Shown here in pieces: positions 1-8,479 of a DNA stretch of 64,000 nt (within the stretch, counting starts at the first letter, position 1; every line of letters starts with the position of its first letter). A program made the translations under genes and the position numbers. The notes below the pieces were generated by a model that searched no databases, was not told the origin of the DNA, and worked only from the letters and a program-made list of their open reading frames with translations. Origin of the DNA: Puia sp. (GTDB taxonomy: Bacteria; Bacteroidota; Bacteroidia; Chitinophagales; Chitinophagaceae); contig JARLGZ010000080.1 in NCBI GenBank assembly GCA_031292515.1, positions 81,636 to 145,635 on the forward strand, written 5' to 3'.

Positions 1-104
1 TGCGGGCGGGCGTTGGGAACTGTCGGAAACCCGGGGCCTCCGGGGAGTTTTGACAATCGCCGCTATCGGAGAGACGATTTCCCTGACGGATATTTACGAA
101 GGCG

Positions 105-635
105 TCAATCTCTCTTCTTCATCGTCTTATTAAAATCACCGGATTGGCCCCTGGGTATGGACAGGCTCTTCCACTCCGGTCCCCGGACCATTTTTGCGAG
201 GTAGAGGATCTGCCCTGCATGGTAAGGATAGTGCGCGAGTTGCCGGTTGATGGCGTCGATGACCGTATTGGGCTCGCTGCGTATGTATACTGTCTTCAGG
301 AGATCTTCCTCCGTCAGCGATCGTAGCGTATCCAGCATGCAATTCCACCCCTTTTCCCAAAGTTCCATCAGGTGTTGGTAGCTGACCGGCTTCTGATCGA
401 ATTCCGCGTCCCTGTCCCGCCAGTCTTTTTCTCCGTCTTCGGTCAGGAAATGGGTCCAGCGACTTAGCATGTTGCCAGCCATGTGTTGGATGATAATGGC
501 GATGCTGTTCGAACCTTCAGCCGGCTGGAAATGGAAATCCTTCTCTTCGAGTTGGGACATGGCTTTTTCCGCCAGGGTCTTATAGCCCGTGAAACGGTCA
601 ATGGCGGATTGAAGATAGCACGATCCAGTGGTCAT
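105..635 (-). CDS. DinB-like / DUF1572 family protein
   Basis: 176-residue cytoplasmic protein resembling the DUF1572 branch of the DinB/YfiT superfamily, a four-helix bundle that often carries a three-histidine metal site. Candidate ligands are the histidine in IIQHMAGN (about residue 51) and the two in AHYPYHAGQ (about residues 134 and 138), spaced as in the family. Such proteins are often linked to thiol-dependent transfer or stress, but this one's substrate cannot be told. It starts 25 bases after the gamma-glutamyltranspeptidase gene on the same strand, so the two are probably co-transcribed, a suggestive pairing given thiol metabolism. Family confident, function unknown. Confidence 0.8.
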   Translation of the reverse strand: MTTGSCYLQSAIDRFTGYKTLAEKAMSQLEEKDFHFQPAEGSNSIAIIIQHMAGNMLSRWTHFLTEDGEKDWRDRDAEFDQKPVSYQHLMELWEKGWNCMLDTLRSLTEEDLLKTVYIRSEPNTVIDAINRQLAHYPYHAGQILYLAKMVRGPEWKSLSIPRGQSGDFNKTMKKRD

Positions 636-660
636 AGATGTTTTTTTTAATATCCTTCTT

Positions 661-2373
661 TTAATATCCTTCGGCCGTGTCTTCTCCCCGGCTATCGCCT
701 ACGGCCTCGATTTGTCCGCCGGGCAGGATCCGGATGACTTCGGTGCGGCCGATTTGCTCCCGTTGTTTGAGGGTATAGCCCATTTTCTTGAGTTGTTCGC
801 TGACCGCCGCTGGGAAGGCAGCTTCGACAAAGAGTTGATCGGGCAGCCACTGATGATGGAATTTTGGTTTGTTTACCGCATCGTCCGCATTCATGTCGAA
901 CTCAAGGATGTTCATCAGGGTCTGGAAGACCGAAGTCGTGATCGTGGTTCCGCCGGGCGTTCCGACAACCAGGTAGGGTCTGTTTTTGTTCAGGACGATC
1001 GTCGGGGTCATGGAACTGAGCATGCGTTTTCCGGGAGCGATCGCATTGGCCTCGGCTCCGACCGCTCCGTACATATTCGGGACGCCGGGTTTCACGCTGA
1101 AATCATCCATTTCATTGTTTAACAGGAATCCCGCCCCTGCCACTACCACCTTACAGCCAAAGCTTCCGTTCAGAGTCGTGGTGACGGAGACAGCATTGCC
1201 GTCTTTGTCGTAAACGTCAATATGGGTCGTTTCTTCGCTGACAGGAGAAATCGTACCGCCCTGTATGTCCTTGCTATTGCCCGCCTTCTCCGGGTTATAC
1301 AGGGACATGCGCTGGTTGAGATAGGGGTAGCTGACGAGAGTCTTTACAGGCACCTTGAAATAATCGGCGTCGCCGAGATATTTGGCCCTGTCGGCATAAG
1401 CCAGCCTTTCGATCTCCGTCATCAGGTGAACTGCCTTTACAGACTGAAAGCCAAAGCTTTTCAGCGGTTGATCCTCCGCCATTTTCATCATTTGCTGCAA
1501 GACGACGCCGCCGCTGCTGGGCAGCGGCATGGTCAGGATGGTATATTTTTTATAGTCGAACAGGGCGGGCGTTCTCTCCCTGGCCTTATAGTTTTTCAGG
1601 TCGTCCTGGGAGATGATTCCTTTTCCTCTTTGCATTTCCTCGGTGATCAGGCGCGCCGTCTCGCCCTCATAAAAGCCCTTTTGCCCCTGGTCCCTGATCA
1701 ATTTCAGGGTTTTCGCCAGGTCTTTCTGTACCAGGGTGTCGCCGGCCTTCCATCCGCTGTCTTTTACAAAGGCCGGTGGTATCGAGTTGTACTTCAGAAA
1801 AGCTTCGCGGTTTTTGTTGAATGCATCGGCTTCCGCCTCCGTGAGCGTGAACCCTTTTTCCGCCAGGTCGATCGCCGGCTGTATGAGTTTGGAAAATGGC
1901 AGGCGTGCGTATTTCAGGGAGGCAAAAAGACCCGCTACGGTTCCGGGAACTCCCGAGGCGAGCGGACCATTCTGGCTTAGCGAGAGAAGCGGGTTGCCGG
2001 CTTTGTCGAGATACATGTCCCGGGTCGCAAGGGCAGGGGCCTTTTCCCGGAAATCGAGTGCGATATTTGTTCCTGCAGACAGGTGTGCCACCAGGAATCC
2101 CCCTCCTCCGATATTGCCGGCGCCCGGATATACTACCGCAAGGGCGAGTTGGGTGGCGATCGCCGCGTCAATGGCATTTCCCCCTTGTTTTAAGATGGCT
2201 ACGCCTGTTTTGCTTGCCAGCGCGTGGGCGGAGACAACCGCCCCCTTGGAACAAAGGACTTTTTTCTGGATGCTGTAATGGTATGGGTTGATTCCATTCT
2301 GGCAGAAGAGGGATAAAGGTAAAAACCACACAAATAGGGAAAAACAGGTTTTGCCTATCAGATTTCTGGTCAT
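661..2373 (-). CDS. ggt: Gamma-glutamyltranspeptidase, secreted
   Basis: 570 residues, the usual length for gamma-glutamyltransferase, which removes or transfers the gamma-glutamyl group of glutathione and related amides in the periplasm. An N-terminal signal peptide (about residues 1-24) is visible. The N-terminal subunit carries GGNAIDAAIA (about 64-73). The autocatalytic cleavage and nucleophile site is the threonine in EETTHIDVYDKDGNAVSVT, about residue 382, and the glycine-rich GTPGGTTI loop lies near 471. All conserved parts are present, so an active self-processing enzyme is expected. It heads a probable two-gene unit with the DinB-like gene and is divergent from the M14 carboxypeptidase, which fits a peptide-salvage role. 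Confidence 0.95.
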   Translation of the reverse strand: MTRNLIGKTCFSLFVWFLPLSLFCQNGINPYHYSIQKKVLCSKGAVVSAHALASKTGVAILKQGGNAIDAAIATQLALAVVYPGAGNIGGGGFLVAHLSAGTNIALDFREKAPALATRDMYLDKAGNPLLSLSQNGPLASGVPGTVAGLFASLKYARLPFSKLIQPAIDLAEKGFTLTEAEADAFNKNREAFLKYNSIPPAFVKDSGWKAGDTLVQKDLAKTLKLIRDQGQKGFYEGETARLITEEMQRGKGIISQDDLKNYKARERTPALFDYKKYTILTMPLPSSGGVVLQQMMKMAEDQPLKSFGFQSVKAVHLMTEIERLAYADRAKYLGDADYFKVPVKTLVSYPYLNQRMSLYNPEKAGNSKDIQGGTISPVSEETTHIDVYDKDGNAVSVTTTLNGSFGCKVVVAGAGFLLNNEMDDFSVKPGVPNMYGAVGAEANAIAPGKRMLSSMTPTIVLNKNRPYLVVGTPGGTTITTSVFQTLMNILEFDMNADDAVNKPKFHHQWLPDQLFVEAAFPAAVSEQLKKMGYTLKQREQIGRTEVIRILPGGQIEAVGDSRGEDTAEGY

Positions 2374-2502
2374 AGAACAGAGAAGTTAGGATAATTAGAC
2401 TATAAAGTTGTGACTATAAATATACTATAAAAACGCTGCCTTTTGATGAGCCGTTTTTTTTATTTTCCGGCTTGGCTTACATTCACGGTTATATTGTTCG
2501 TT

Positions 2503-5286
2503 ATGACGAAAGCCCTGGGGATCCTATCATTTTTTTTATCCTTTCTGGTTGCGGTTGCACAATCGCCGCTCCCGTCCCCGTCATCGCCTGCAGCCCCTCC
2601 ATTCACACCTCCGATGCCATCCCGGACGGTAGCCACATCCCCGGAAGCCTGGTTGGGATACCCACCGGGCAAGCGGTTTACGTCCTACTGCAAAATCGAG
2701 GGGTACTTCAGAAAAATAGCCGGCGAAATGCCGGGCAACGTACAACTTGAACAATATGGGGAGACCTTCGAAGGAAGACCCCTGCTATTGGCTTTTATCG
2801 GTTCAGCCGAAAATATTCGCAACCTTGAATCCATCAGGCGGAACAACCTCCGGATGGCGGGTGTCCTGCAGCCGGGGGAACCGGCAGGGGCGGGGACCGG
2901 ATCATCCAGGACGAACAACCCGGGAGGACAGGCTCCCGTAATTATCTGGCTCAGTTACGATGTCCACGGTGACGAACCTTCCTCTTCGGAGGCGGCCATG
3001 AAGACCCTTTACCACCTGGCGACGGACAGTCAAAGTTCGGTATGGTTAAAGACAGCCCTGGTTGTCATCAATCCCTGCCTGAATCCCGATGGCCGGGAGA
3101 GATATGTGAACTGGTACGGGTCTACGACCGGTAAAACCCCCGATCCCGATCCGCAGTCTGCCGAGCACGACGAGCCCTGGCCCGGCGGACGGGGCAATCA
3201 CTACAATTTCGATCTCAACCGGGACTGGATCTGGCAGACACAAAAAGAGACACAACAGCTGCTGAAGAAATACAATGAATGGCTGCCGCAGGTCCATGTC
3301 GATTTCCATGAGCAGGATTATAATGCCCCTTATTACTTTGCCCCCGCCGCAGAGCCTTACCACGAAGTGATCACGCCCTGGCAGAAGGAGTTCCAAACGC
3401 TTATCGGGCGAAACAATGCAAAATATTTCGATCTTCACAGGTGGCTTTATTTTACAAAGGAAACCTATGACCTGCTTTATCCCGGATACGGCGATACCTA
3501 TCCGACTTATAACGGGGCTATCGGCATGACATACGAACAAGGCGGTGGGTCGAAGGGAGGGTTGGCCGTCGTCAATCACGACGGTGATACCCTTACCCTG
3601 GCGGATCGCATCGAACATCATTTTGCGAGCGGTATTACTACGATCGGGACTTGCGCTGAAAATGCCGCGAGGGTGGTTGCGGCATTCAAAAAATATTTTG
3701 AGGACGCGAGATCGGCGACACGCGGTGGAACAAAGTCCTATTTCATCAGGACCGATGTCTACGGCGACAGGATGCAGGCTCTCAAAAACCTCCTGGAGAA
3801 AAATTCGATAGCCTGGGTCAATGTGAATAAGGGCAGCTTCAGCGGGCTGGATTATCACACTAACCGGATGGCCGCCTTCAGCGCCGCCGCGGGTGATATC
3901 GCCGTCAATCTAAACCAGCCGAGGTCCAATCTTATAAAGGTCTTGTTCGAGCGTAGTGCCCGGATCTCCGATTCGGTCACCTATGATATCACGGCCTGGT
4001 CACTTCCCTTTGTATTTGGACTGCAGGCTTACGGCCTCAACTCGTACATGAGCCCGACCAACCCGGTTGATGCCGCAAGAGGACATATCGCGGAAAGGCC
4101 ACAGGATGCCAAAGCCACCCCAGGCGTATCGCCCGCCCCCGGCTATGCATGGCTCGTCCGATGGACGGGAATGCGTAGTGCCCGGTTCCTTGCAGCCTTA
4201 TTGAAGGAGGGGATCAGGGTCCGGTACGCCGAAAACGCCTTCCGCTCCGGCGACGGGGAATATGAGAAAGGGACGCTGATCATCGGGAGCGCCGGCAACA
4301 CGTCGGGGCGACCGGATTTGGAGAAAACCATCGCCACCCTCGTCGACGAGACCGGCGTAGACATATCCTCCGTCAACTCAGGATTTGTCGACAAGGGGTT
4401 TGATTTCGGGAGCGGCCATATACACACCATTCACAGACCCCGCGTGGCTATGATGAGTGGAGAAGGCATCGATCCCAATGGCGCGGGAGAAATATGGCAT
4501 TTTTTTGAACAAGAGCTGGGCTATCCCGTTACGCTGTTGAATGCACGGGATGCGGCCGGGCTGAATTGGAAAAATTATGATGTGCTCATCCTTCCCGCGG
4601 GGCAGTATCCTTTTTTGGCAGACAAAAAAGAGGCGGATCGACTCAAAAGCTGGATTCTCGAAGGCGGCCGCCTGATCGCCATAAAAAATGCTGTTGCCAG
4701 GATTTCGGAAACCGGCTGGAGCGATGTCCGTGTGGTGACCGGCACAGCCGGAAGAAAGGAAGAAGGACAGAAAGACAATGGGAAACCGGGTAACAGGAGA
4801 AGAGGCAATGGGAAACCCGGTAACGATGAAAAACGTGATGAAAAACGTGATGAAAAACGCGATGAGAGAAGAAAAGCGAAGGGGGAACAGGCGGAAGACT
4901 ACAATGAACTGCAGCGTTTTGAAAATAGGGATCGCGATGGGGTCATCGAGAACGTACCGGGCTCTATTTACCAGGTCGAACTGGATAATTCTCATCCGCT
5001 GGCCTTTGGTTACCCGGATATCTATTACAGCCTGAAACAGGATGATAGCCTGTTCGGATTTATCAGGGAGGGAGGATGGAATGTAGGGGTCATCAAAAAA
5101 AATGCATATGTCAGCGGCTTTACCGGGAGCCGGGCCAAAGAGAAGCTGGCGGATGCCCTCGTCTTCGGAGTGCAGGATATGGGTAATGGCCGGATCGTCT
5201 ACCTGGTAGATGACCCGCTTTTCCGCGGATTTTGGGAAAACGGGAAACTGCTGTTCTGCAATGCGGTTTTTTTGGTCGGACAATGA
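2503..5286 (+). CDS. Secreted M14-family zinc carboxypeptidase with C-terminal ThuA/GATase-like domain
   Basis: Large M14 peptidase. I chose the ATG at 2503 because it begins a clean signal peptide (MTKALGILSFFLSFLVAVAQ); an in-frame ATG at 2446 would add 19 residues. The zinc-binding HGDE (first histidine about residue 155) and the later histidine of VHVDFHEQD form the metal site, NPDGRERY supplies the substrate-binding arginine, and MTYEQGGG carries the catalytic glutamate. The C-terminal third contains a glutamine-amidotransferase-like fold (VLILPAGQYPF). Between about residues 753 and 795 sits a charged low-complexity insert made of GN/GKPGN and four DEKR-type repeats (bases about 4770-4880), probably a recent tandem expansion. 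It probably degrades peptides in the periplasm; substrate unknown. Confidence 0.9.
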   Translation: MTKALGILSFFLSFLVAVAQSPLPSPSSPAAPPFTPPMPSRTVATSPEAWLGYPPGKRFTSYCKIEGYFRKIAGEMPGNVQLEQYGETFEGRPLLLAFIGSAENIRNLESIRRNNLRMAGVLQPGEPAGAGTGSSRTNNPGGQAPVIIWLSYDVHGDEPSSSEAAMKTLYHLATDSQSSVWLKTALVVINPCLNPDGRERYVNWYGSTTGKTPDPDPQSAEHDEPWPGGRGNHYNFDLNRDWIWQTQKETQQLLKKYNEWLPQVHVDFHEQDYNAPYYFAPAAEPYHEVITPWQKEFQTLIGRNNAKYFDLHRWLYFTKETYDLLYPGYGDTYPTYNGAIGMTYEQGGGSKGGLAVVNHDGDTLTLADRIEHHFASGITTIGTCAENAARVVAAFKKYFEDARSATRGGTKSYFIRTDVYGDRMQALKNLLEKNSIAWVNVNKGSFSGLDYHTNRMAAFSAAAGDIAVNLNQPRSNLIKVLFERSARISDSVTYDITAWSLPFVFGLQAYGLNSYMSPTNPVDAARGHIAERPQDAKATPGVSPAPGYAWLVRWTGMRSARFLAALLKEGIRVRYAENAFRSGDGEYEKGTLIIGSAGNTSGRPDLEKTIATLVDETGVDISSVNSGFVDKGFDFGSGHIHTIHRPRVAMMSGEGIDPNGAGEIWHFFEQELGYPVTLLNARDAAGLNWKNYDVLILPAGQYPFLADKKEADRLKSWILEGGRLIAIKNAVARISETGWSDVRVVTGTAGRKEEGQKDNGKPGNRRRGNGKPGNDEKRDEKRDEKRDERRKAKGEQAEDYNELQRFENRDRDGVIENVPGSIYQVELDNSHPLAFGYPDIYYSLKQDDSLFGFIREGGWNVGVIKKNAYVSGFTGSRAKEKLADALVFGVQDMGNGRIVYLVDDPLFRGFWENGKLLFCNAVFLVGQ

Positions 5287-5287
5287 A

Positions 5288-5345
5288 GTGAGTAGTCAGT
5301 AGTGAATAGTGAGTGGTGAGTGGTCGGTAATGAGTGGTGAATAGA
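5288..5345 (+). repeat. Stop-codon-rich dispersed repeat, copy 1
   Basis: Begins one base after the carboxypeptidase stop codon and consists of GTGAGTAGT/CAGTAGTGA-type phrases repeated with small changes. It shares the 16-base core GAGTAGTCAGTAGTGA (5290-5305) with copies at 10196 and 16227, and is related to an inverted copy at 10321-10384. The phrase contains TGA or TAG in all three forward frames. Function unknown. Confidence 0.85.
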
Positions 5346-5414
5346 GAATAGTGAGTGGTGAGGAAGAGGACCGGATGATAAGTAAAACAAAGCGGCCGAA
5401 TGGAGCGGGTGACC

Positions 5415-5543
5415 AGGAATAAGGAATAAGGAACAAAGAACAAAGGAACAAAGAGTAAAGGAACAAAGAACAAAGAGCAAAAGAACAAAGGCACAAAAGA
5501 ATAAAGAGATAGAGAATAAGAAGCAAAGAACAAGAAGTAACAA
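5415..5543 (+). repeat. Low-complexity GGAACAAAGA tandem tract
   Basis: Purine-rich degenerate tandem repeat of GGAACAAAGA-type units filling the spacer between the carboxypeptidase and the PIG-L gene. It ends about 10 bases before the PIG-L start codon, so it forms most of the leader of that gene. The reverse-strand ORFs crossing it are artefacts of its composition. Confidence 0.8.
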
Positions 5544-5553
5544 TATTAATATA

Positions 5554-8052
5554 ATGAGAAAATCAACGAATTTATCGGGAATGTTTGCCTGGCTGTTTGG
5601 CGCTTGCGTGCTGGCAGGAGCATTCCGGGCGGGTGCCCAGACGCCGGAGACCGTCGGTTCCGGGGAACTCTTTCTGCGGCTCAATAAATTGAATGTCTTG
5701 GGCTCCGTATTATATGTCGCCGCACACCCGGATGACGAGAATTCCCGGCTGATCGCATACATGGCGAAGGACAGGTTATACAGGACAGGGTATTTGTCGA
5801 TGACGAGAGGGGATGGGGGACAGAACCTGATCGGCGATGAGCAGGGGGTCGAGCTGGGATTGATACGTACCCAGGAGATGCTGGCGGCACGGAGGGTCGA
5901 CGGCGCTGAGCAGTTTTTTACCCGCGCATTCGACTTTGGGTTCTCCAAATCGACCCAAGAGGCGTTGAAGACCTGGAATCGGGAGAAAATACTGAGCGAC
6001 GTGGTATGGGTGATCCGGAAGTTTCAACCGGATGTCATCGTCACCCGCTTTCCCGAAGACAGCAGGGCCGGGCATGGACATCACTCCGCATCCGCCGTAT
6101 TGGCCCACGAAGCATTTGCGGCGGCGGCCGACCCCAATCGCTTCCCCGAACAGCTCAAATATGGTGTGAAACCCTGGCAGGCCAGGCGCCTGTTGTGGAA
6201 TATATTTAACTATGGCGGAGACAATGCGCCCGGCGGCGACCAGATGAAAATCGACGTCGGCGGATACAATCCCATCCTGGGCAAAAGTTACGGAGAGATC
6301 GCCGCCGCAAGTCGTACCAATCATAAGAGCCAGGGTGCGGCGCTGACGCCTGCCCGGGGGCAGTCATGGGAATTTTTTGACCAGGTCGCGGGGGAGACGG
6401 CTCATAGCGACCCGATGGAGAATATACAAACGACCTGGAGCCGTGTAGAAGGCGGAGCAGGGATCCAGGCCATGATTGACAAGCTCATCCGGGAGTATTC
6501 GCTGGCCAACCCTGAAAAATCGGTTCCCGGGCTGGTGAATTTGTACACAGCCATCGGACGGCTGAAGGAGGGGTACTGGAAGACACAGAAATTGAAGGAA
6601 GTTCAGCAGTTGATCGAAATGTGCAGCGGTCTCTGGCTGGAAGCTTCCGTCCACAGCGGATATATAGCGCAGGGAGACCGTCTGCCGGTCAATTTTGTGA
6701 TAAACAACCGGCTGAATGCGAAGATCGCGGTCGATGAGATCATCATCAACGGGTACGACACTTTGTACCGGCAGGAGCTTCAGGCAAATAGAAACTACTC
6801 CTTTTCTTATGACCTGCTTGTCTCCGCTGACAAGCCTGTGACCCAGCCATACTGGCTTGCGGCGGAAATGTCCCAGGGCTCTTATAATGTAAAAGACCAG
6901 ACCCTGATCGGAGACCCGCAGAGCGGACCTGCGTATGAGGCGAAATTCAGGCTGACCATCGAAGGACGGGACTTCGTATTCACCCGTCCGGTTCAGTATA
7001 AGTATACCGATCCGGTGAAGGGGGAATTGTATGAACCCCTGACGGTGCTGCCACCAGTTACCGGACAGTTCGATCCCGCCCTCACCCTGTTTACAGATGG
7101 AGAAGCCAGGAATTTTGAAGTGCAGACAAAGAGCCAGACCCGCCAACCGGTACAAGCCGCCGTGCGGATTACGCAGGCGGACGGGATCGACATAAAACAA
7201 CTGGGTGGCGCAAATACCCCGGTTGTGACGTATGCGGCCACGCCGGCCGGGAAGGGAGTTGAATCGGGGGTCGTCTACTCCCGGCTCCTCCTGGATAGGG
7301 GAGGCAGAACCGATTCGGCGCAGCAACTAAAGACCATTTCATACGATCATATTCCCCGGATCGATTATTTCCGTCCGGCCGTCGGGAAATTCGTTACCGC
7401 GGATATAAAAATTGCCGGCAAACGGATCGGCTATATCGAAGGGGCCGGCGACAAGCTGCCCCAGGCCTTGCAGCAAATGGGCTATGAGGTGGTCTTGCTA
7501 AGGGAAAAGGACATCACTCCCGGCAGCCTGAGGCAGTACGACGCCATCCTGACGGGTATCCGTGCCTATGACGTACACGAGTGGTTGCTGGAGAAATATG
7601 ATGTGCTGATGGAGTATGTGAAAGAAGGTGGAAACCTGGTCGTGCAATACAACCGGAACAGCATCGGAAATACGGGGACGAAGATCGGGCCCTATCCCTT
7701 CGCCGTTTCCAATAGCCGGGTCACGGACGAAACCGCGAAAATCAGGTTTACGCAGCCCGATCATGCCGTACTGAATTTCCCGAATAAGATCACGGATAGG
7801 GACTTCGACGGATGGATACAGGAGAGGGGCATCTACTTTGCGGGCCAGCTCGACCCTGCTTATGAGACGGTGCTTTCCATGAAGGACCCGGGAGAGAGCG
7901 AACAAAAAGGCAGCCTGGTGATAGCCGGATACGGGAAGGGGAAATTTGTATACACGGGTCTTGTGTTTTTCAGGGAGCTGCCTGCCGGCGTGCCGGGAGC
8001 CTATCGGTTGATGGCCAATATCATCGCGCTTAATTATAAGAAAGGATTCTAA
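5554..8052 (+). CDS. PIG-L (LmbE-like) deacetylase with C-terminal ThuA/GATase-like domain
   Basis: 832 residues with a signal peptide (about 1-29). The N-terminal zinc-deacetylase domain has the diagnostic AHPDDE (57-62) and the distal HGHHSAS (174-180), which complete the metal site seen in LmbE/PIG-L enzymes that N-deacetylate GlcNAc-type sugars. The C-terminal part (about 620-830) resembles a GATase-like/ThuA fold (YDAILTGIRAYD, VQYNRN). Middle regions look like beta-sandwich modules. Two microproteins and a sodium/solute symporter follow on the same strand, so the enzyme may release a product that the symporter imports. The exact substrate is not deducible. Confidence 0.9.
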   Translation: MRKSTNLSGMFAWLFGACVLAGAFRAGAQTPETVGSGELFLRLNKLNVLGSVLYVAAHPDDENSRLIAYMAKDRLYRTGYLSMTRGDGGQNLIGDEQGVELGLIRTQEMLAARRVDGAEQFFTRAFDFGFSKSTQEALKTWNREKILSDVVWVIRKFQPDVIVTRFPEDSRAGHGHHSASAVLAHEAFAAAADPNRFPEQLKYGVKPWQARRLLWNIFNYGGDNAPGGDQMKIDVGGYNPILGKSYGEIAAASRTNHKSQGAALTPARGQSWEFFDQVAGETAHSDPMENIQTTWSRVEGGAGIQAMIDKLIREYSLANPEKSVPGLVNLYTAIGRLKEGYWKTQKLKEVQQLIEMCSGLWLEASVHSGYIAQGDRLPVNFVINNRLNAKIAVDEIIINGYDTLYRQELQANRNYSFSYDLLVSADKPVTQPYWLAAEMSQGSYNVKDQTLIGDPQSGPAYEAKFRLTIEGRDFVFTRPVQYKYTDPVKGELYEPLTVLPPVTGQFDPALTLFTDGEARNFEVQTKSQTRQPVQAAVRITQADGIDIKQLGGANTPVVTYAATPAGKGVESGVVYSRLLLDRGGRTDSAQQLKTISYDHIPRIDYFRPAVGKFVTADIKIAGKRIGYIEGAGDKLPQALQQMGYEVVLLREKDITPGSLRQYDAILTGIRAYDVHEWLLEKYDVLMEYVKEGGNLVVQYNRNSIGNTGTKIGPYPFAVSNSRVTDETAKIRFTQPDHAVLNFPNKITDRDFDGWIQERGIYFAGQLDPAYETVLSMKDPGESEQKGSLVIAGYGKGKFVYTGLVFFRELPAGVPGAYRLMANIIALNYKKGF

Positions 8053-8182
8053 GAGACAAATACTACAGATCGCCCGAGCCGAAGGCGCTATCGAGCGATA
8101 GTGAAGATAGCGAACGAGAAGAAGCGAGGGACGAAGCTTCGACGAAGTTCTGCATCTGACCATTAAAAGACAAACGACAGAA

Positions 8183-8335
8183 ATGAAACAAAGAAGAGAC
8201 TTTGCTATTATAGTTGCCATTATCGTCGGCCTGCTGGCCGCAAGGGTTATAAAGAGGATGAGCATCGGGATCATACTGGGGTTGGGGTTGGGATTACTCT
8301 TGTCTTCCCTGATCGCCAACCGGAACAGGAAATAA
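8183..8335 (+). CDS. Small two-helix membrane protein (50 aa)
   Basis: ATG at 8183 to TAA at 8335. After a basic start (MKQRRDF) come two hydrophobic segments: IIVAIIVGLLAA, and SIGIILGLGLGLLLSSLIA after the basic turn RVIKRM. A short basic tail (NRNRK) ends the protein. The gly/leu pattern of the second helix suggests helix packing. It lies between the PIG-L and symporter genes, all on the plus strand. No family recognised; it may be an accessory of the symporter. Confidence 0.6.
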   Translation: MKQRRDFAIIVAIIVGLLAARVIKRMSIGIILGLGLGLLLSSLIANRNRK

Positions 8336-8353
8336 AATTGTAACGCAAGCCAT

Positions 8354-8479
8354 ATGGAAGATCAGGAACAGGACAAAGCTCCTTTATTCGGCAAATGGGT
8401 CTACTGGTACTGGCTGGTGATCGGCTTCCTGCTGTTGTTAATTGTATTTTTTTATTTTTTTACCAAACATTTTTCATGA
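8354..8479 (+). CDS. Single-span membrane microprotein coupled to the symporter (41 aa)
   Basis: Starts at ATG 8354; its TGA (8477-8479) overlaps the symporter ATG (8476-8478) as ATGA, the classic arrangement for translational coupling. It has an acidic N-terminus (MEDQEQDKAP), an aromatic interface WVYWYW and one hydrophobic helix VIGFLLLLIVFFYFF, then KHFS. Size, topology and position resemble the small accessory subunits found with some SSS-family symporters, but I do not recognise the sequence as that family. Confidence 0.65.
   Translation: MEDQEQDKAPLFGKWVYWYWLVIGFLLLLIVFFYFFTKHFS

Noticed and set aside
5120..5948. Minus-strand ORFs in and beyond the repeat tract
   Set aside because: They are products of purine-rich repeats (long runs of leucine, serine and phenylalanine) and are not protein-like.
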